A program made the position numbers and the translations under genes. Below the pieces are notes generated by a model. That model searched no databases. It was not told where the DNA came from and saw nothing but the letters and a program-made list of their open reading frames with translations. Shown here one piece after another: positions 24,441 to 33,065 of a stretch of 64,000 nucleotides of DNA. The DNA comes from Deroplatys truncata (Eukaryota > Arthropoda > Insecta > Mantodea > Mantidae): assembly GCA_030765065.1 (NCBI GenBank), contig CM060990.1:10353501-10417500 (forward strand), read 5' to 3'. The number at the start of each line of letters is the position of its first letter. The first letter of the stretch is position 1.

Positions 24441-25231
24441 GCTATAATTTTAGATGCTTTCAACTCCCGGATAATTTCCTCAATCTCTTGAGCGTGACTA
24501 TTATTACCAGCGTCCCTCGAAGCAATAAGTAGCCTCAGTCTATTCACTAATGTGTTAGGATTTCTCCAGAAAACGTAGTCAACCTCCCTATCAGGCTTAT
24601 GCTCCTTCCATGCCAGTCCTAGACCTGAATGTGTATTGAGCAAGGGGCGTATTATATTCTTGTATTTATACGATTTACCAGATTTCAAATGACCGTGTCT
24701 GGTGTAACCACTTCTATGATGAAAAGTACTTTTCATAATCTTAGCGTACGTCTCCAAGTCTTCACTGGTGTATGCAGAAATCTGAGGTGTTCGCTTAAAG
24801 ATGAGCTCCGTCAAACCAGCGGTAGACTCATACGTTTCATCGCCTATCAATATTTGATTATTTATAAAATGAATATCTTTATTTCCAAGCATATAACTTC
24901 CATCCTGATATCTCACACCGTACAATGTATCAATACGATCCTTGTCTTTTGAGCGAACGTGCTGAAGGTAAGTAGAAATACTTGTAGAATCACCATCTGC
25001 ATTCTTGACAGTCTTCACAGTCATCCCTCGTTGAGTGTCCAAAATATCCTTGAGGGGGGCGGTTACAGGCTTAAAAACTTTGGACATGACATGCTGAGTC
25101 TCAAACCTGAGACCTTTTAGAGCTCTCAGTTTTTCTTTTACAGCCCTGGTATGCTCGGCTACAGACTCTGTAAGTCTTATGCTTTCACTATCCATCTTAC
25201 AAATGATGTGAAAATAGACGATTACCTTCAA
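24365..25231 (-). CDS. Conserved Polinton protein of unknown function
   Basis: 288 codons, open throughout. I recognise the pattern from Polintons of other animals: LYGVRYQDGSYMLGNK near residue 98, then NQILIGDETY, GLTELIFKRTP, TYAKIMKST, a short SGKSYKYKNII stretch, DYVFWRNPNTLVNRLRLL and a C-terminal AQEIEEIIRELKASKII. The first 60 residues look helical. It has no known enzyme motif or signal peptide. It sits between the fibre-like and integrase genes on the same strand, with 1 bp between its start and the upstream stop, so it is likely part of one transcription unit. The last 24 residues overlap integrase and do not look family-like, suggesting the true stop has been lost. Confidence 0.8.
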   Translation of the reverse strand: MKVIVYFHIICKMDSESIRLTESVAEHTRAVKEKLRALKGLRFETQHVMSKVFKPVTAPLKDILDTQRGMTVKTVKNADGDSTSISTYLQHVRSKDKDRIDTLYGVRYQDGSYMLGNKDIHFINNQILIGDETYESTAGLTELIFKRTPQISAYTSEDLETYAKIMKSTFHHRSGYTRHGHLKSGKSYKYKNIIRPLLNTHSGLGLAWKEHKPDREVDYVFWRNPNTLVNRLRLLIASRDAGNNSHAQEIEEIIRELKASKIIACPPDRISPESFTDRRGGTIYDPKL

Positions 25232-25232
25232 T

Positions 25233-26336
25233 TTATAGTCTGCGTCCAGCTTGAGCTCTCAACGTGTCGATAGCCCTGGCTAACATCTCTATCAAAGTTC
25301 TCAGTTGCTCGGTTTCTTTCTTATGCTGCTGTATATGTGTCTTGAACGCTTCAGCAAAGATTTCCGTATTAGCGTACTGGCTTCTGACTGATTCTTCTAG
25401 ACTCGTCATTTGCTGCATATTAGTTTTGTAGGCGTCCATCATCATATTTACATTTTCCTCCACGTTCTTAAGTTTATCATTGCAGGAATCAGTTTTGAGA
25501 GTATTCAAAACCTCTGTCTTTAACTTCCTGACTGTAGCCTCTAAATCTGAAACTTGCTTCATCGCTAACTTTTCTAAATTACTAATTTTCTGATTGCAAA
25601 GATTCTGAAGATTTGTTTTTTCTCTATCAAGCTCTGCGGTAACTTGTTTAATAGAGTCCATTACAGAATCCACTCTGTCTTTTGTAGAGGTTGTTAGAGT
25701 ATCCACTTTACTCGTAGTTTTATTCAGATTTGCTGTGATGTCTAGCAACTTCTTACCTATTTGCATCTCGATTTCCTTTGGCAAGTACCTGTTTAACTGC
25801 TGTCGCGTCTCGTTCGATTTCCTAATGATCATAGCTCTAGCATATCTTTTATTTACAGCATCCGTATCTCCGAGAGGATCTGCTATATCAGTGATTCTCT
25901 TATTGTCGAATATAATGTTACCATTACCATCTCTCGACTGCGTGCGTGAATTGACTTATCCAGTGATGAACTTTTTATTCACAACATCGTTATCGTGAAC
26001 AGGATCTAGCAATACCTTCAATCTAACTTTATCGATCACGATGTTATTTTGCTTATCTCTCTTGAGGATATATCTTGAAATCAATTCATCGATTAGTGTC
26101 TTAGCCATAACCTCAACATTGTTAGCAGCTTGCTGAGAGAAATCGTGCATCCTAATTTCGAGAGCATCCACATAATTCTTATTGGAGGCATCATGATTAT
26201 CTTCAGGATCGTGAACATTGCACAATCTCTTATTCTTGAAGTGATAGTTTCCTTTGACATCTCTATTTATGATAAAACGATCAAACACTCTTCTAACTGG
26301 CCCAGTTCTCTGAGAACCGAACCTATCGATGCTCAT
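25233..26336 (-). pseudogene. Fibre-like coiled-coil protein with DAxNKxYV repeats, one stop
   Basis: 368 codons in one frame with a single TAA at 25956-25958. The first 170 residues contain three copies of a motif that is common in phage tail fibres: DPEDNHDASNKNYVDA, DPVHDNDVVNKKF and DPLGDTDAVNKRYA, about 70-100 residues apart. The remainder is a long heptad-rich coiled coil (for example DREKTNLQNLCNQKISNLEK). The layout of an N-terminal repeat section plus a trimer-like stalk suggests a virion fibre or spike, which is inference. There is no C-terminal knob. It begins 7 bp after the ATPase stop on the same strand. Confidence 0.65.
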
Positions 26337-26342
26337 GATTAA

Positions 26343-27059
26343 CTACGAATGGTCATTTTCTTTTTTGTCGAGCTTAATATATACATCAAAACCATTCCTA
26401 TATCGCCCCTCATTCATGTGAAATTCAGGAACTATCACAACAAAGGGTCTTCCTTCTGATACACTCTCCCAAACGCTCTTACATAGATCTTTAAATTCAT
26501 TGTAGGTCATGTCGGTATTTACATAATCTTCGTAAATGTGCTTTAAGTTTAAATTGTCTTGTCTGAAGACTATTATCATGTATGTATTATCGCGAATTAA
26601 ATGTTTTGGAACTTTAGCAAAGGACTGCGCTAGATATACAGAGTCGACATTTCGATGTCTACCCATACTGTAAAAGGATGCTATCTTTTTCCTGCTTTTC
26701 AGTGATGACGTCATCAAATATAAAGATTGAATTTTCTTTGACTTCAGAAGGATGCAAAACATCATCTCCCTTGTCGAGGAGTTCACTTCTATACCTTCGA
26801 TGTTTCCAAGCACTTTAATTAGGTATTGTTACTTTGGTTGATAGAGAGACTTTGAATAAATATATAAATTTTCAAAACGTAGTCCATTCTCATGGAGTAG
26901 CATATTGAGTAATACGTTTGTTTTCCCTGCACTGGAGCTCCCTAAAATAAGAGCTCTGATATTAGATGGAAATAACTTGCCATGACGATCACTTCTAAAG
27001 TCACTTTCAAAGTCTAATACCTGAATAGGTAGATAGCAGTGCTGCTTAACAAGCTCCAT
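26343..27059 (-). pseudogene. FtsK/HerA-type DNA packaging ATPase, broken
   Basis: This is the packaging motor of Polintons and related viruses (A32-like). The Met at 27059 starts a continuous frame with the Walker A loop ILGSSSAGKTNVLL near residue 38 and NLYIYSKSLYQPK. A TAA follows directly. The same frame resumes with LIKVLGNIEG. Between about 26790 and 26695 the protein continues in another frame, which contains Walker B (SIFIFDDVI); it then returns to the first frame with SFYSMGRHRNVDSVYLAQSF, the sensor-like region, and a C-terminal FDVYIKLDKKE. So there is one stop and two compensating frameshifts. The length, about 238 codons, matches the family. Confidence 0.92.
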
Positions 27060-27180
27060 GTTAACAACTAACTTATAAAATGTATGTGCGATATTTATAT
27101 ATTACCGGATGTAAAGTAGTTAATGATTGAATGCAATGATATAAAAGGGCTAATGCATGCAATTACTCGCTTAGTATATC
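27060..27180. promoter_or_regulatory. Divergent promoter between ATPase and PLA2/pX genes
   Basis: A gap of 121 bp separates two start codons facing away from each other. On the plus strand TATAAAAG (27140-27147) is 34 bp before the ATG at 27181. On the minus strand an ATATATAAATA stretch lies about 40 bp before the ATG at 27059. Both distances fit very short leaders typical of compact viral genes. Confidence 0.6.
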
Positions 27181-27908
27181 ATGAGAGCTAAGCGAGGGAG
27201 GTCGTTGCAGTATAAGCGTGGCTCAGGAATTATTAATTCCATAATTAATTCGCTCCCCTTTGAAGCTCACTTACCTGGATATTGATATTGTGGGCCTGGT
27301 ACTAAATTAGAAAAAGGTCTAAAAAGAGGAGACCCCGGAATTAACCAATTAGACGAAGCTTGTAAACAGCACGACATCGCGTACGCTGAGAATAAGGACA
27401 CCGCTTCAAGACAAATAGCGGATAAGATTCTTGCAGAGAAGGCTTGGAAGCGTGTGCAGTTATCAGATTCAACTTTTGGTGAAAGGTTAGCTGCAAGGAT
27501 AGTAACTACAATCATGAAGGGAAAGGTTGCAGTGGGAGCCGGAAAGAGGAAGAAGAAGAGAGGAGGGCTTTTACCCTTGATACCCATCATTGCTGCTTTA
27601 GGTGCTGCAGCAGGCGGCGCTGCTCAGATAGCCTCTGCAGTCAATAAAAAAAGGCTGCTGATAGGCACTTAGCAGACGTTGCGAGGCATAACAAGGCGAT
27701 GGAGACCCGAGGAAAGGGACTCCGAAAGAGAAAGTGTAAGAAGAGGAATAAAGGAGGATTCTTACCTGCAATGCCGCTGATGTCGTCTTTAGCCGCTGCA
27801 TCTAAAATAGCAAGGTCTTTGAAAAAAAGAGGATCTAAAGGCAAGGGTTTAAAGAAGAAGTCAAAAAACGCTGGAAGAGGATTGTACATATACCGGAGGA
27901 AGCCCTAA
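27181..27908 (+). pseudogene. Phospholipase A2-like / pX-like virion core protein, broken
   Basis: The frame from 27181 begins with a basic stretch. It then carries a secreted-PLA2-like core as in parvovirus VP1: calcium loop YCGPGT and catalytic ACKQHDIAY (His-Asp pair), with GDPGINQLD between. A TGA at 27283-27285 interrupts it just before the loop. After that comes KKKRGGLLPLIPIIAALG, a basic plus hydrophobic module like adenovirus pX/mu or VI-type peptides. At an A7 run (27646-27652) the frame shifts; the new frame runs through VARHNKAMETRGKGL and a second module, NKGGFLPAMPLMSSLAAA, to a basic tail at 27908. Two pX-like modules in one gene suggest internal duplication. Likely roles are DNA condensation and membrane passage, inferred from relatives. 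Confidence 0.85.
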
Positions 27909-28234
27909 GTAACGTAGCCATCGAATATTATTCTAAACGTTTAAAATTTCCTTACTTTAGAGGAGTTTATATGATTGACAAACTTCCTTTAAAACCACAC
28001 TTCAAAGAGAGACTTATTACCAATCTCGATACCTCAGATAATGAAGGAACACACTGGGTTGCTATAAGGAAAGGTGATGTCGCATACTACTTTGATAGTT
28101 TCGGTAATTTGAAACTGCCTCCTGAGATTGAGAAATATCTGCAAGGTGTTAAAATCTACTATAATACACAGAGATCCCAGAATTTCGATTCAGTCATCTG
28201 CGGGCACTTGTGCTTGCAATTTCTTTTATCTTAG
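27890..28234 (+). CDS. Adenain-type cysteine protease (C5-like)
   Basis: The maturation protease of Polintons, related to the adenovirus protease. The frame reads EEALSNVAIEYYSKRL, YFRGVYMIDKLP, then THWVAIRKG with the catalytic His, YYFDSFG with the acidic partner, and VICGHLCLQFL with the catalytic Cys. All three catalytic positions are present. It has no ATG at the expected start; the codon there is ATA (27890), and the first Met in frame is at 27971, already inside the conserved fold. It overlaps the preceding gene's end by 19 bp in another frame. The true start is either non-ATG or lost by mutation, otherwise the gene is open. Confidence 0.88.
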   Translation: MPEEALSNVAIEYYSKRLKFPYFRGVYMIDKLPLKPHFKERLITNLDTSDNEGTHWVAIRKGDVAYYFDSFGNLKLPPEIEKYLQGVKIYYNTQRSQNFDSVICGHLCLQFLLS

Positions 28235-28253
28235 AAGCTGCTACATCGTCAAG

Positions 28254-28964
28254 ATGAGTTATACAGTTACAGTGAGTGGGCCAGACACTGTTATTTCAAC
28301 GTATCTAAACCCGCCTCTACAGCTAGATCCTCCAGGTCATTATGAGATTGCTCTCTTGAATTTTGAAACATTCTATTCAATACCAAATGTCGATGAAAGT
28401 AATAATAGATTTCATTATATTCATAATGGTAAACCTGAAACCATTGTCATCCCACATGGAACCTACGAGATTGCCGATATCAATGCGTTTATAAAGAATA
28501 AACTAGGATTGAATGATGAAGTCTTCTTTATAAGGCCTAACAATAATACAATGAAGGCTGAGATTAAATGTCTTTATACAATAGACTTTTCTAAGGCTAG
28601 ATCTATTGCTTCGCTTCTAGGATTCACAGACACTAAAATAATTCCTGCTGGAGAAGCGTTTGAATCTGACAATCTTGTGAATATATTTAAAGTGAGTATC
28701 ATACGTGTGGAGTGCAGTATTGCAACAGGCTCTTTCATTGATGGTAAAAGCGGGCATTCGCTCTACGAGTTTTTCCCTTCTGTTCCACCAGGCTATCATA
28801 TCTCTCAAAAACCCTCGAACCCGATATATTTACCTGTCACAGATACAAACTATATAGACCAGATCACTATTCGAGTGGTACATCAACACGGAAAGGCGAT
28901 CAACTTCAGGAACGAGGTTATCACTACAAGACTCCACATAAGACGCAATGGCAATACACTTTAA
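28254..28964 (+). CDS. Penton (minor capsid) protein
   Basis: 236 residues, open. I chose ATG 28254 because MSYTVTVSG follows directly after the protease stop; a longer frame from 28128 would lie inside the protease gene. Family features: a beta-rich N-terminal part with LDPPGHYEIALLNFETFYSIPN near residue 24, GTYEIADINAFIK near 77, LLGF near 121, and a C-terminal PIYLPVTDTNYIDQITIRVV. This matches the Polinton/adintovirus penton, a single jelly-roll subunit at virion vertices. The gene ends 17 bp inside the next small gene. No break was found. Confidence 0.85.
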   Translation: MSYTVTVSGPDTVISTYLNPPLQLDPPGHYEIALLNFETFYSIPNVDESNNRFHYIHNGKPETIVIPHGTYEIADINAFIKNKLGLNDEVFFIRPNNNTMKAEIKCLYTIDFSKARSIASLLGFTDTKIIPAGEAFESDNLVNIFKVSIIRVECSIATGSFIDGKSGHSLYEFFPSVPPGYHISQKPSNPIYLPVTDTNYIDQITIRVVHQHGKAINFRNEVITTRLHIRRNGNTL

Positions 28965-29091
28965 AAGACATCGCAAATACTATAATAGACGACGTACACC
29001 ACGTTCGAAGCATACTACCTCTCCAGCTTCCGAGGAGTTAGCACGTGCTAACCGCAAGTTCCTCGAGGGGTTAGGTTACAGGACGCTATAA
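28948..29091 (+). CDS. 47-residue basic protein overlapping penton and capsid genes
   Basis: ATG 28948 lies inside the last codons of penton. The TAA at 29089-29091 shares a base with the capsid ATG at 29091 (TAATG). The protein starts MAIHFKRHRKYYNRRR and ends ANRKFLEGLGYRTL, with a Ser/Thr hinge between. A remnant with IPIDFRRHQRRR and HREFLHALSYRIV sits at the same place before the capsid gene of the second element (52201-52346), which argues that it is a real gene. Its function is unknown. The basic N-terminus could bind DNA, and the C-terminal motif may be a docking peptide; both are inference. Confidence 0.75.
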   Translation: MAIHFKRHRKYYNRRRTPRSKHTTSPASEELARANRKFLEGLGYRTL

Positions 29092-30289
29092 TGGACATCT
29101 TAAACGTGACAGAAGTTCCAGCCTTTGACGACAAGATCACCAAGGAGGAGGAGCATATTTTTCTTCCATACAACACCTCCGCTCTGGATGTAAACGATGA
29201 AATTAGAATACCATGCCAAGCTGAAGATTTGTATACGCTACCTAACAAGAGTTATCTCTACATCGAAGGTGCTCTCACCAAGGTAGATGGATCCCCTACT
29301 ACAGCGAAGCTCACTAATAATGCTATAGCCTTCATGTTTGATGAGATAGTCTAGATATGAATGCTACAACTATAGACAGAACAAGGTATCCTGGAATTGC
29401 TACAACTATGCGAAATTATGAGACTCTCAACCCTATGGAGTCGAATCGGCTTCTGAATGCTGAATGGGCCTATCCTGGTGAAGAAGTTGATATAGTACAC
29501 GCGACGAATTGAGCTTTCAATGCTGTAGTCCCTCTCTCGATGCTCCTAGGATTTGCTGATGACCACAAGGAGCTTATACTCAACAGCAAGTTTGAATTGA
29601 TTCTTATAAGATCCAAAGATTCCAGAAACTGTGTCCTGAGTTCGAATGCAGAGGAAGCTAATGTAAAGTTAACTAGAATCGAATGGAGGATGCCTGTAAT
29701 TCGTCTTTCCGATGCTGAAAGAGTTCACATTCTAAAAATTGTCAAGTCTGATAAACCTCTACACCTTGCCTTTCGATCTATGGATCTTCATACCCAGCCT
29801 GCTGTACCCCAGACAAGATCTTTCACGTGGAATGTAGCAACAACATCTAAGCTCGAGAAACCTCGCTTCATCATAGTGTGTGCGCAGACTGGAAGATTGG
29901 GTGATTATAGCAAGAACAGTTCCGAGCTTGATCACTGCAACATTACTAATTTGAGACTATTCCTCAACAGTGAATGCTATCCCTACCATGATTTGAACTT
30001 GGACTTTAAACATTCAAAGTTTGCTTCACTATATGAAATGTACTGTAAATTTCAAAGTTCCTATTATGAAAGAGATAATTATCCCCTCTTGAAGAGAAAG
30101 GATTTTCTTCACCGTACACCATTATTCGTAATAGACTGTTCTCACCAACCCGAGGAGATTATAAATGGAGCTGTGAACATCAGAATCGAGATTCAAGCAT
30201 CTGCAAATATACCAGCCCAGACGTCACTGTACTGTCTGGTTCTACGTGACAAAGTATTTACCTACAAACCTCTTTCTCACGTGATGTAA
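29091..30289 (+). pseudogene. Major capsid protein (double jelly-roll), broken
   Basis: About 400 codons. N-terminal blocks: ITKEEEHIFLPYNTSALDVN, IRIPCQAEDLYTLP and AIAFMFDEI. A frameshift near 29350 moves the frame; it continues with IDRTRYPGIATTMRNYETL, and a TGA at 29510-29512 follows VHATN. The rest is open: LLGFADDHKELILN, LTRIEWRMPVIRLSDAE, HTQPAVPQTRSFTWNV, CHVM-like tail and DCSHQPEEIINGAVNIRIEI. This is the Polinton major capsid, forming hexons with two jelly rolls. It is clearly homologous to the relic at 50940-52198, though the two differ at many residues. An AATAAATTG signal follows at about 30360. Confidence 0.92.
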
Positions 30290-30381
30290 GCACTTATATA
30301 ATTATGCATATGTTTGGGTGAATGGTTTTTGTGAAGGAATGTACTAGGATAGGTTTATGAATAATAAATTGAATTCATATA

Positions 30382-30865
30382 CTAAAACAATCTTTTATTG
30401 ACTTTAGCATACATTTCAAGCATTTTCCTTCTCCCCCTCCTACTCCCTGAAAAACTAATTGCTCCTGACTTGCAGAAATCATTTAAAATATTCAAATGTC
30501 TTTCAATATAGGGCAATAGCCGTTTTAGGTTCCTTACACCTTCAATGCCTAAAGATATTACATTATTATTTAAACGAGTATTTATGAAATGAATTGAATG
30601 GTCAAAAAATACAGTAATATTGTATGCATAAATTACATTGTCACAATATTCATCACACGCAAACTTTTTTTTCTTGGCGTAGGTAATCTTCAATCATTGG
30701 AATGTTTTTGGATATTATATCCCAGTCTGATTTTGTAATATAAACAAATGATTTATCACTTTCACAATTTATGTAGAGGGAGGGGATGTCATAGTGTAGT
30801 CCAATGTTCACGGAATGGGAGGGGGAGGTGCTGACGTCATCAAGCGCATGTGATCGATTCTCCAT
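30382..30865 (-). pseudogene. Small protein with two PC4-like halves, one frameshift
   Basis: From ATG 30865 the frame holds a first half ending SDWDIISKNIPMIEDYLRQ. At an 8-base A run (minus strand, 30672-30665) the frame stops two codons on, while the neighbouring frame continues to 30382 with a second half, NNNVISLGIEGVRNLKRLLPYIERHL. Each half ends in the pattern strand, then x-W/V-x2-[IL]-x3-[IL]-P-x-I-E-x2-L, resembling the C-terminal strand and helix of PC4/p15 single-stranded-DNA-binding coactivators. This similarity is my inference and weak. The start lies inside the last exon of the spliced gene upstream, in another frame, suggesting coupled transcripts. Confidence 0.45.
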
Positions 30866-31984
30866 GCTCCTCTGGCGAATGCAGGGTATCTTCAATGAAT
30901 AAGAAGACCATAGGACCCTCGTTGAGGATCCTCCTCTTACACCTTCTCTTCTGCTTTTTCTCCCCAGTCTCGTTCTGCCTCTTCCTCCGCTCCCTCCTCA
31001 CACCCCTGCAACATATATTCAAAACAATGTTAGAAATAGGTTTAGTTAATGATTTCATGCGCTTGAAAGAGAAAATACATATATTAGAAAAATCCTCTCC
31101 CCTTGTCTCACAAAAAGTACTATCAAAGAGTGTAATACTCACTTCACGGGTTTGCACGACTCTGTGTGTATCTCGTGCGAGCAATCTGGAGTCGTCTGAT
31201 TTATCCACTCCTGTACCCTCGTAGCTTTATCATCAGGGGTAGTAGTAGTAATGGCGGGTAGTGGAGCGGCATCCTCATCCATAGGCTGCGTATGGCGCTC
31301 TGCGATTGGATATTCCACTATATCGACATCGCGTCTCTCAGGATCCAACTCTTCCATTGGCACCGGTACCTTAGGCGCAGTCATTCGCAGTCTGTAGTAA
31401 TTTAATTTTAGGTTAGACACAGAGTAGCATTAGAAGCAGTAAATGAATATGTAATTTAACATTTCTTCTACTTACTCGAGTTTTCTCTTCCTGCGCTGGT
31501 AGACCTCGCAGTTGTCGTTACATAGGAAGAAGGATGTCATGCGTTCATGCTGGGCTGGGTTAGTACAAAGTACAGAATGCATGTATCCGGTGCACGACTC
31601 TGTATCACATTCAGCTAGATGTTTCGAGACGAAGACATCGTCAACTTCATCGACATCGCTAAGATCCTCCACATCATCACCCATGCGATTTTCACTGAAA
31701 GAATAAAATAATTTCAATTTAGATTTCATTTAACATGCGTACAATATATTACCGAGTTATAGAAATATGTATATTACTTACATGTTCGCTCCTCGATAAA
31801 CAGGACAGCTCTCTGTACACACTTCCAGTGTAGTCATCTGATCATGATGCGATGGTTGAGTACACAACGCTGAATGCATTAAACCATTGCATGTTTCGGT
31901 ATGGAAGTATACGTAGTGAAAATAATCTTCTCCGCACTCGCTCCAGTAATCATTCACATCAGATGCACGATTATCATCAGCCAT
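30840..31984 (-). CDS. Four-exon Cys/His-repeat basic protein, open
   Basis: Predicted exons on the minus strand: 31984-31782, 31694-31476, 31391-31143 and 31005-30840 (TGA). Introns start GTAAGT, GTAAGT and GTGAGT and end in CAG; every junction is phase 2, giving 278 residues with no stop. Exons 1 and 2 are duplicates: each has C-x-G-x-M-H-S-x-L-C-T-x-P-x2-H-x2-M-T-x4-C-x3-C-x-V-Y (residues about 32-63 and 102-133). Exon 3 ends with the start of a third copy (HTESCK) after an acidic, proline-rich stretch. Exon 4 is strongly basic (KKQKRRCKRR), a likely nuclear signal. A CAG acceptor just before exon 1 suggests an upstream leader exon. It is probably an early regulatory protein by position and composition; I know no family. 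Confidence 0.65.
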
Positions 31985-32064
31985 TTCGATTATCACTGAA
32001 CGAACACTGAAAAAACAATAAATTATCGCTCTGGCTGCCGGCGTTCCTTATGTACTGTAGACGG

Positions 32065-32072
32065 TGACGTCA
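32065..32072. promoter_or_regulatory. CRE/ATF octamer TGACGTCA, proximal
   Basis: Perfect palindromic ATF/CREB site 81 bp upstream of the ATG at 31984 (minus-strand gene). A weak TATA-like CATAAGG lies between them. Confidence 0.6.
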
Positions 32073-32244
32073 CGCGGCGGTGGAGGGGGTGTAATGCATG
32101 TTGAGACCTGTTATTCACCCTCCAGGCAGAAGCCGGCTGTCTGTTTTTGAATACAAAGGAAAGCCATTGGCGAGCGTGTTTTAACATGATTTATCGACGC
32201 AGACCGAATGGAGCCGGGCTTGTCTACACGTCGAGACTTGTTAG

Positions 32245-32252
32245 TGACGTCA
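32245..32252. promoter_or_regulatory. CRE/ATF octamer TGACGTCA, distal
   Basis: Second perfect site 180 bp further out. Both are flanked by GTGACGTCAC contexts. Paired CRE sites upstream of an end-located gene recall adenovirus early promoters, which is analogy only. Confidence 0.55.
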
Positions 32253-32351
32253 CGCACACAGTCGTGGGTGAAGCTTGTTATTACCAGACAGAAGTCGGCT
32301 GCCGGGTTTTTCATTACAAGACGGACCGTGAGCGTGATAGTTATACATATG

Positions 32352-33059
32352 CTAGCACACATATACGACGGCGGCCAGGTGCGCGCGAGTCAATTCATAT
32401 ACATTTAATTACATTAATCAATCAAAAATACTTAATCATATTCATCGATCGAAGAGCAGCGTTTAATTGCATTAGCAGTATATAAACATTGATTCTTTTT
32501 TTCAATAACACATTACCTAATTGATTGACACAATTATGTACACAAACGATTTTACGATGGGTGGCAGGCATCGAGAAAACCATCCCCTACCACACACCTC
32601 ACTAGGGGCGGGATTTAGACAGGACGCTATGAGAGTGGGGTGACGTCGCCAGCGTATAGGAACAATACACCCTCTCCCACCTATCCGCAGGGGAACCAAT
32701 CACACGGGAGGGATTTAGTCAAGTCACAATGAGGGGGCGGGAATGTAACCAGCGTATAGGAACAATACACACTCTCCCATCTATCCACAGGAAACCAATC
32801 AGACCGCAAAGGGGAGGGAGGAGGGGCGGGGCCACCGGCACGCGACCAGACCACATGGGGGAGGGGGTAGGACCTGACGGCACAGACCCGGTCGGCATTA
32901 GGTAAGCGCACAAAAGGAGGGGGCGGGGCCTAGCGACACGCGACCAGGCGGGAAACAGTAGCGCACAAAGAGGGGGCGTGGCTTGCAGGCATAGAACAAA
33001 GAATCTTATCAGTTGTCGGTATTTGTTTACAGCGCCAGAACTCTCACAATATGACTACT
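32352..33059 (-). repeat. Right inverted terminal repeat of Polinton 1
   Basis: Reverse complement of 14097-14814 with scattered substitutions, one CGATCGATGAAT module instead of several, and the same two-unit 98-bp repeat (about 32600-32800). It ends ACTACT at 33059. Confidence 0.95.
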
Positions 33060-33065
33060 TATGTT
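33060..33065. repeat. Target site duplication of Polinton 1, right (TATGTT)
   Basis: Identical to 14091-14096. Confidence 0.95.

Larger units (their letters stand above)
14097..33059. mobile_element. Complete Maverick/Polinton (adintovirus-like) element, 18963 bp
   Basis: The ends are AGTAGTCATATT and its inverse, fitting the known 5'-AG/TC-3' Polinton ends. The element has 0.7-kb inverted repeats and a perfect TATGTT duplication. It encodes the diagnostic set: protein-primed DNA polymerase B, rve integrase with chromodomain, FtsK/HerA-type packaging ATPase, adenain-type protease, penton and double-jelly-roll major capsid protein. A phospholipase A2-like domain and a pX-like core module place it near adintoviruses. 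Polymerase, integrase, fibre-like protein, ATPase, PLA2/pX gene and capsid all carry stops or frameshifts; the penton, the 47-residue protein and the right-end spliced gene appear open. It is therefore an old, probably non-mobile copy. Confidence 0.97.
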
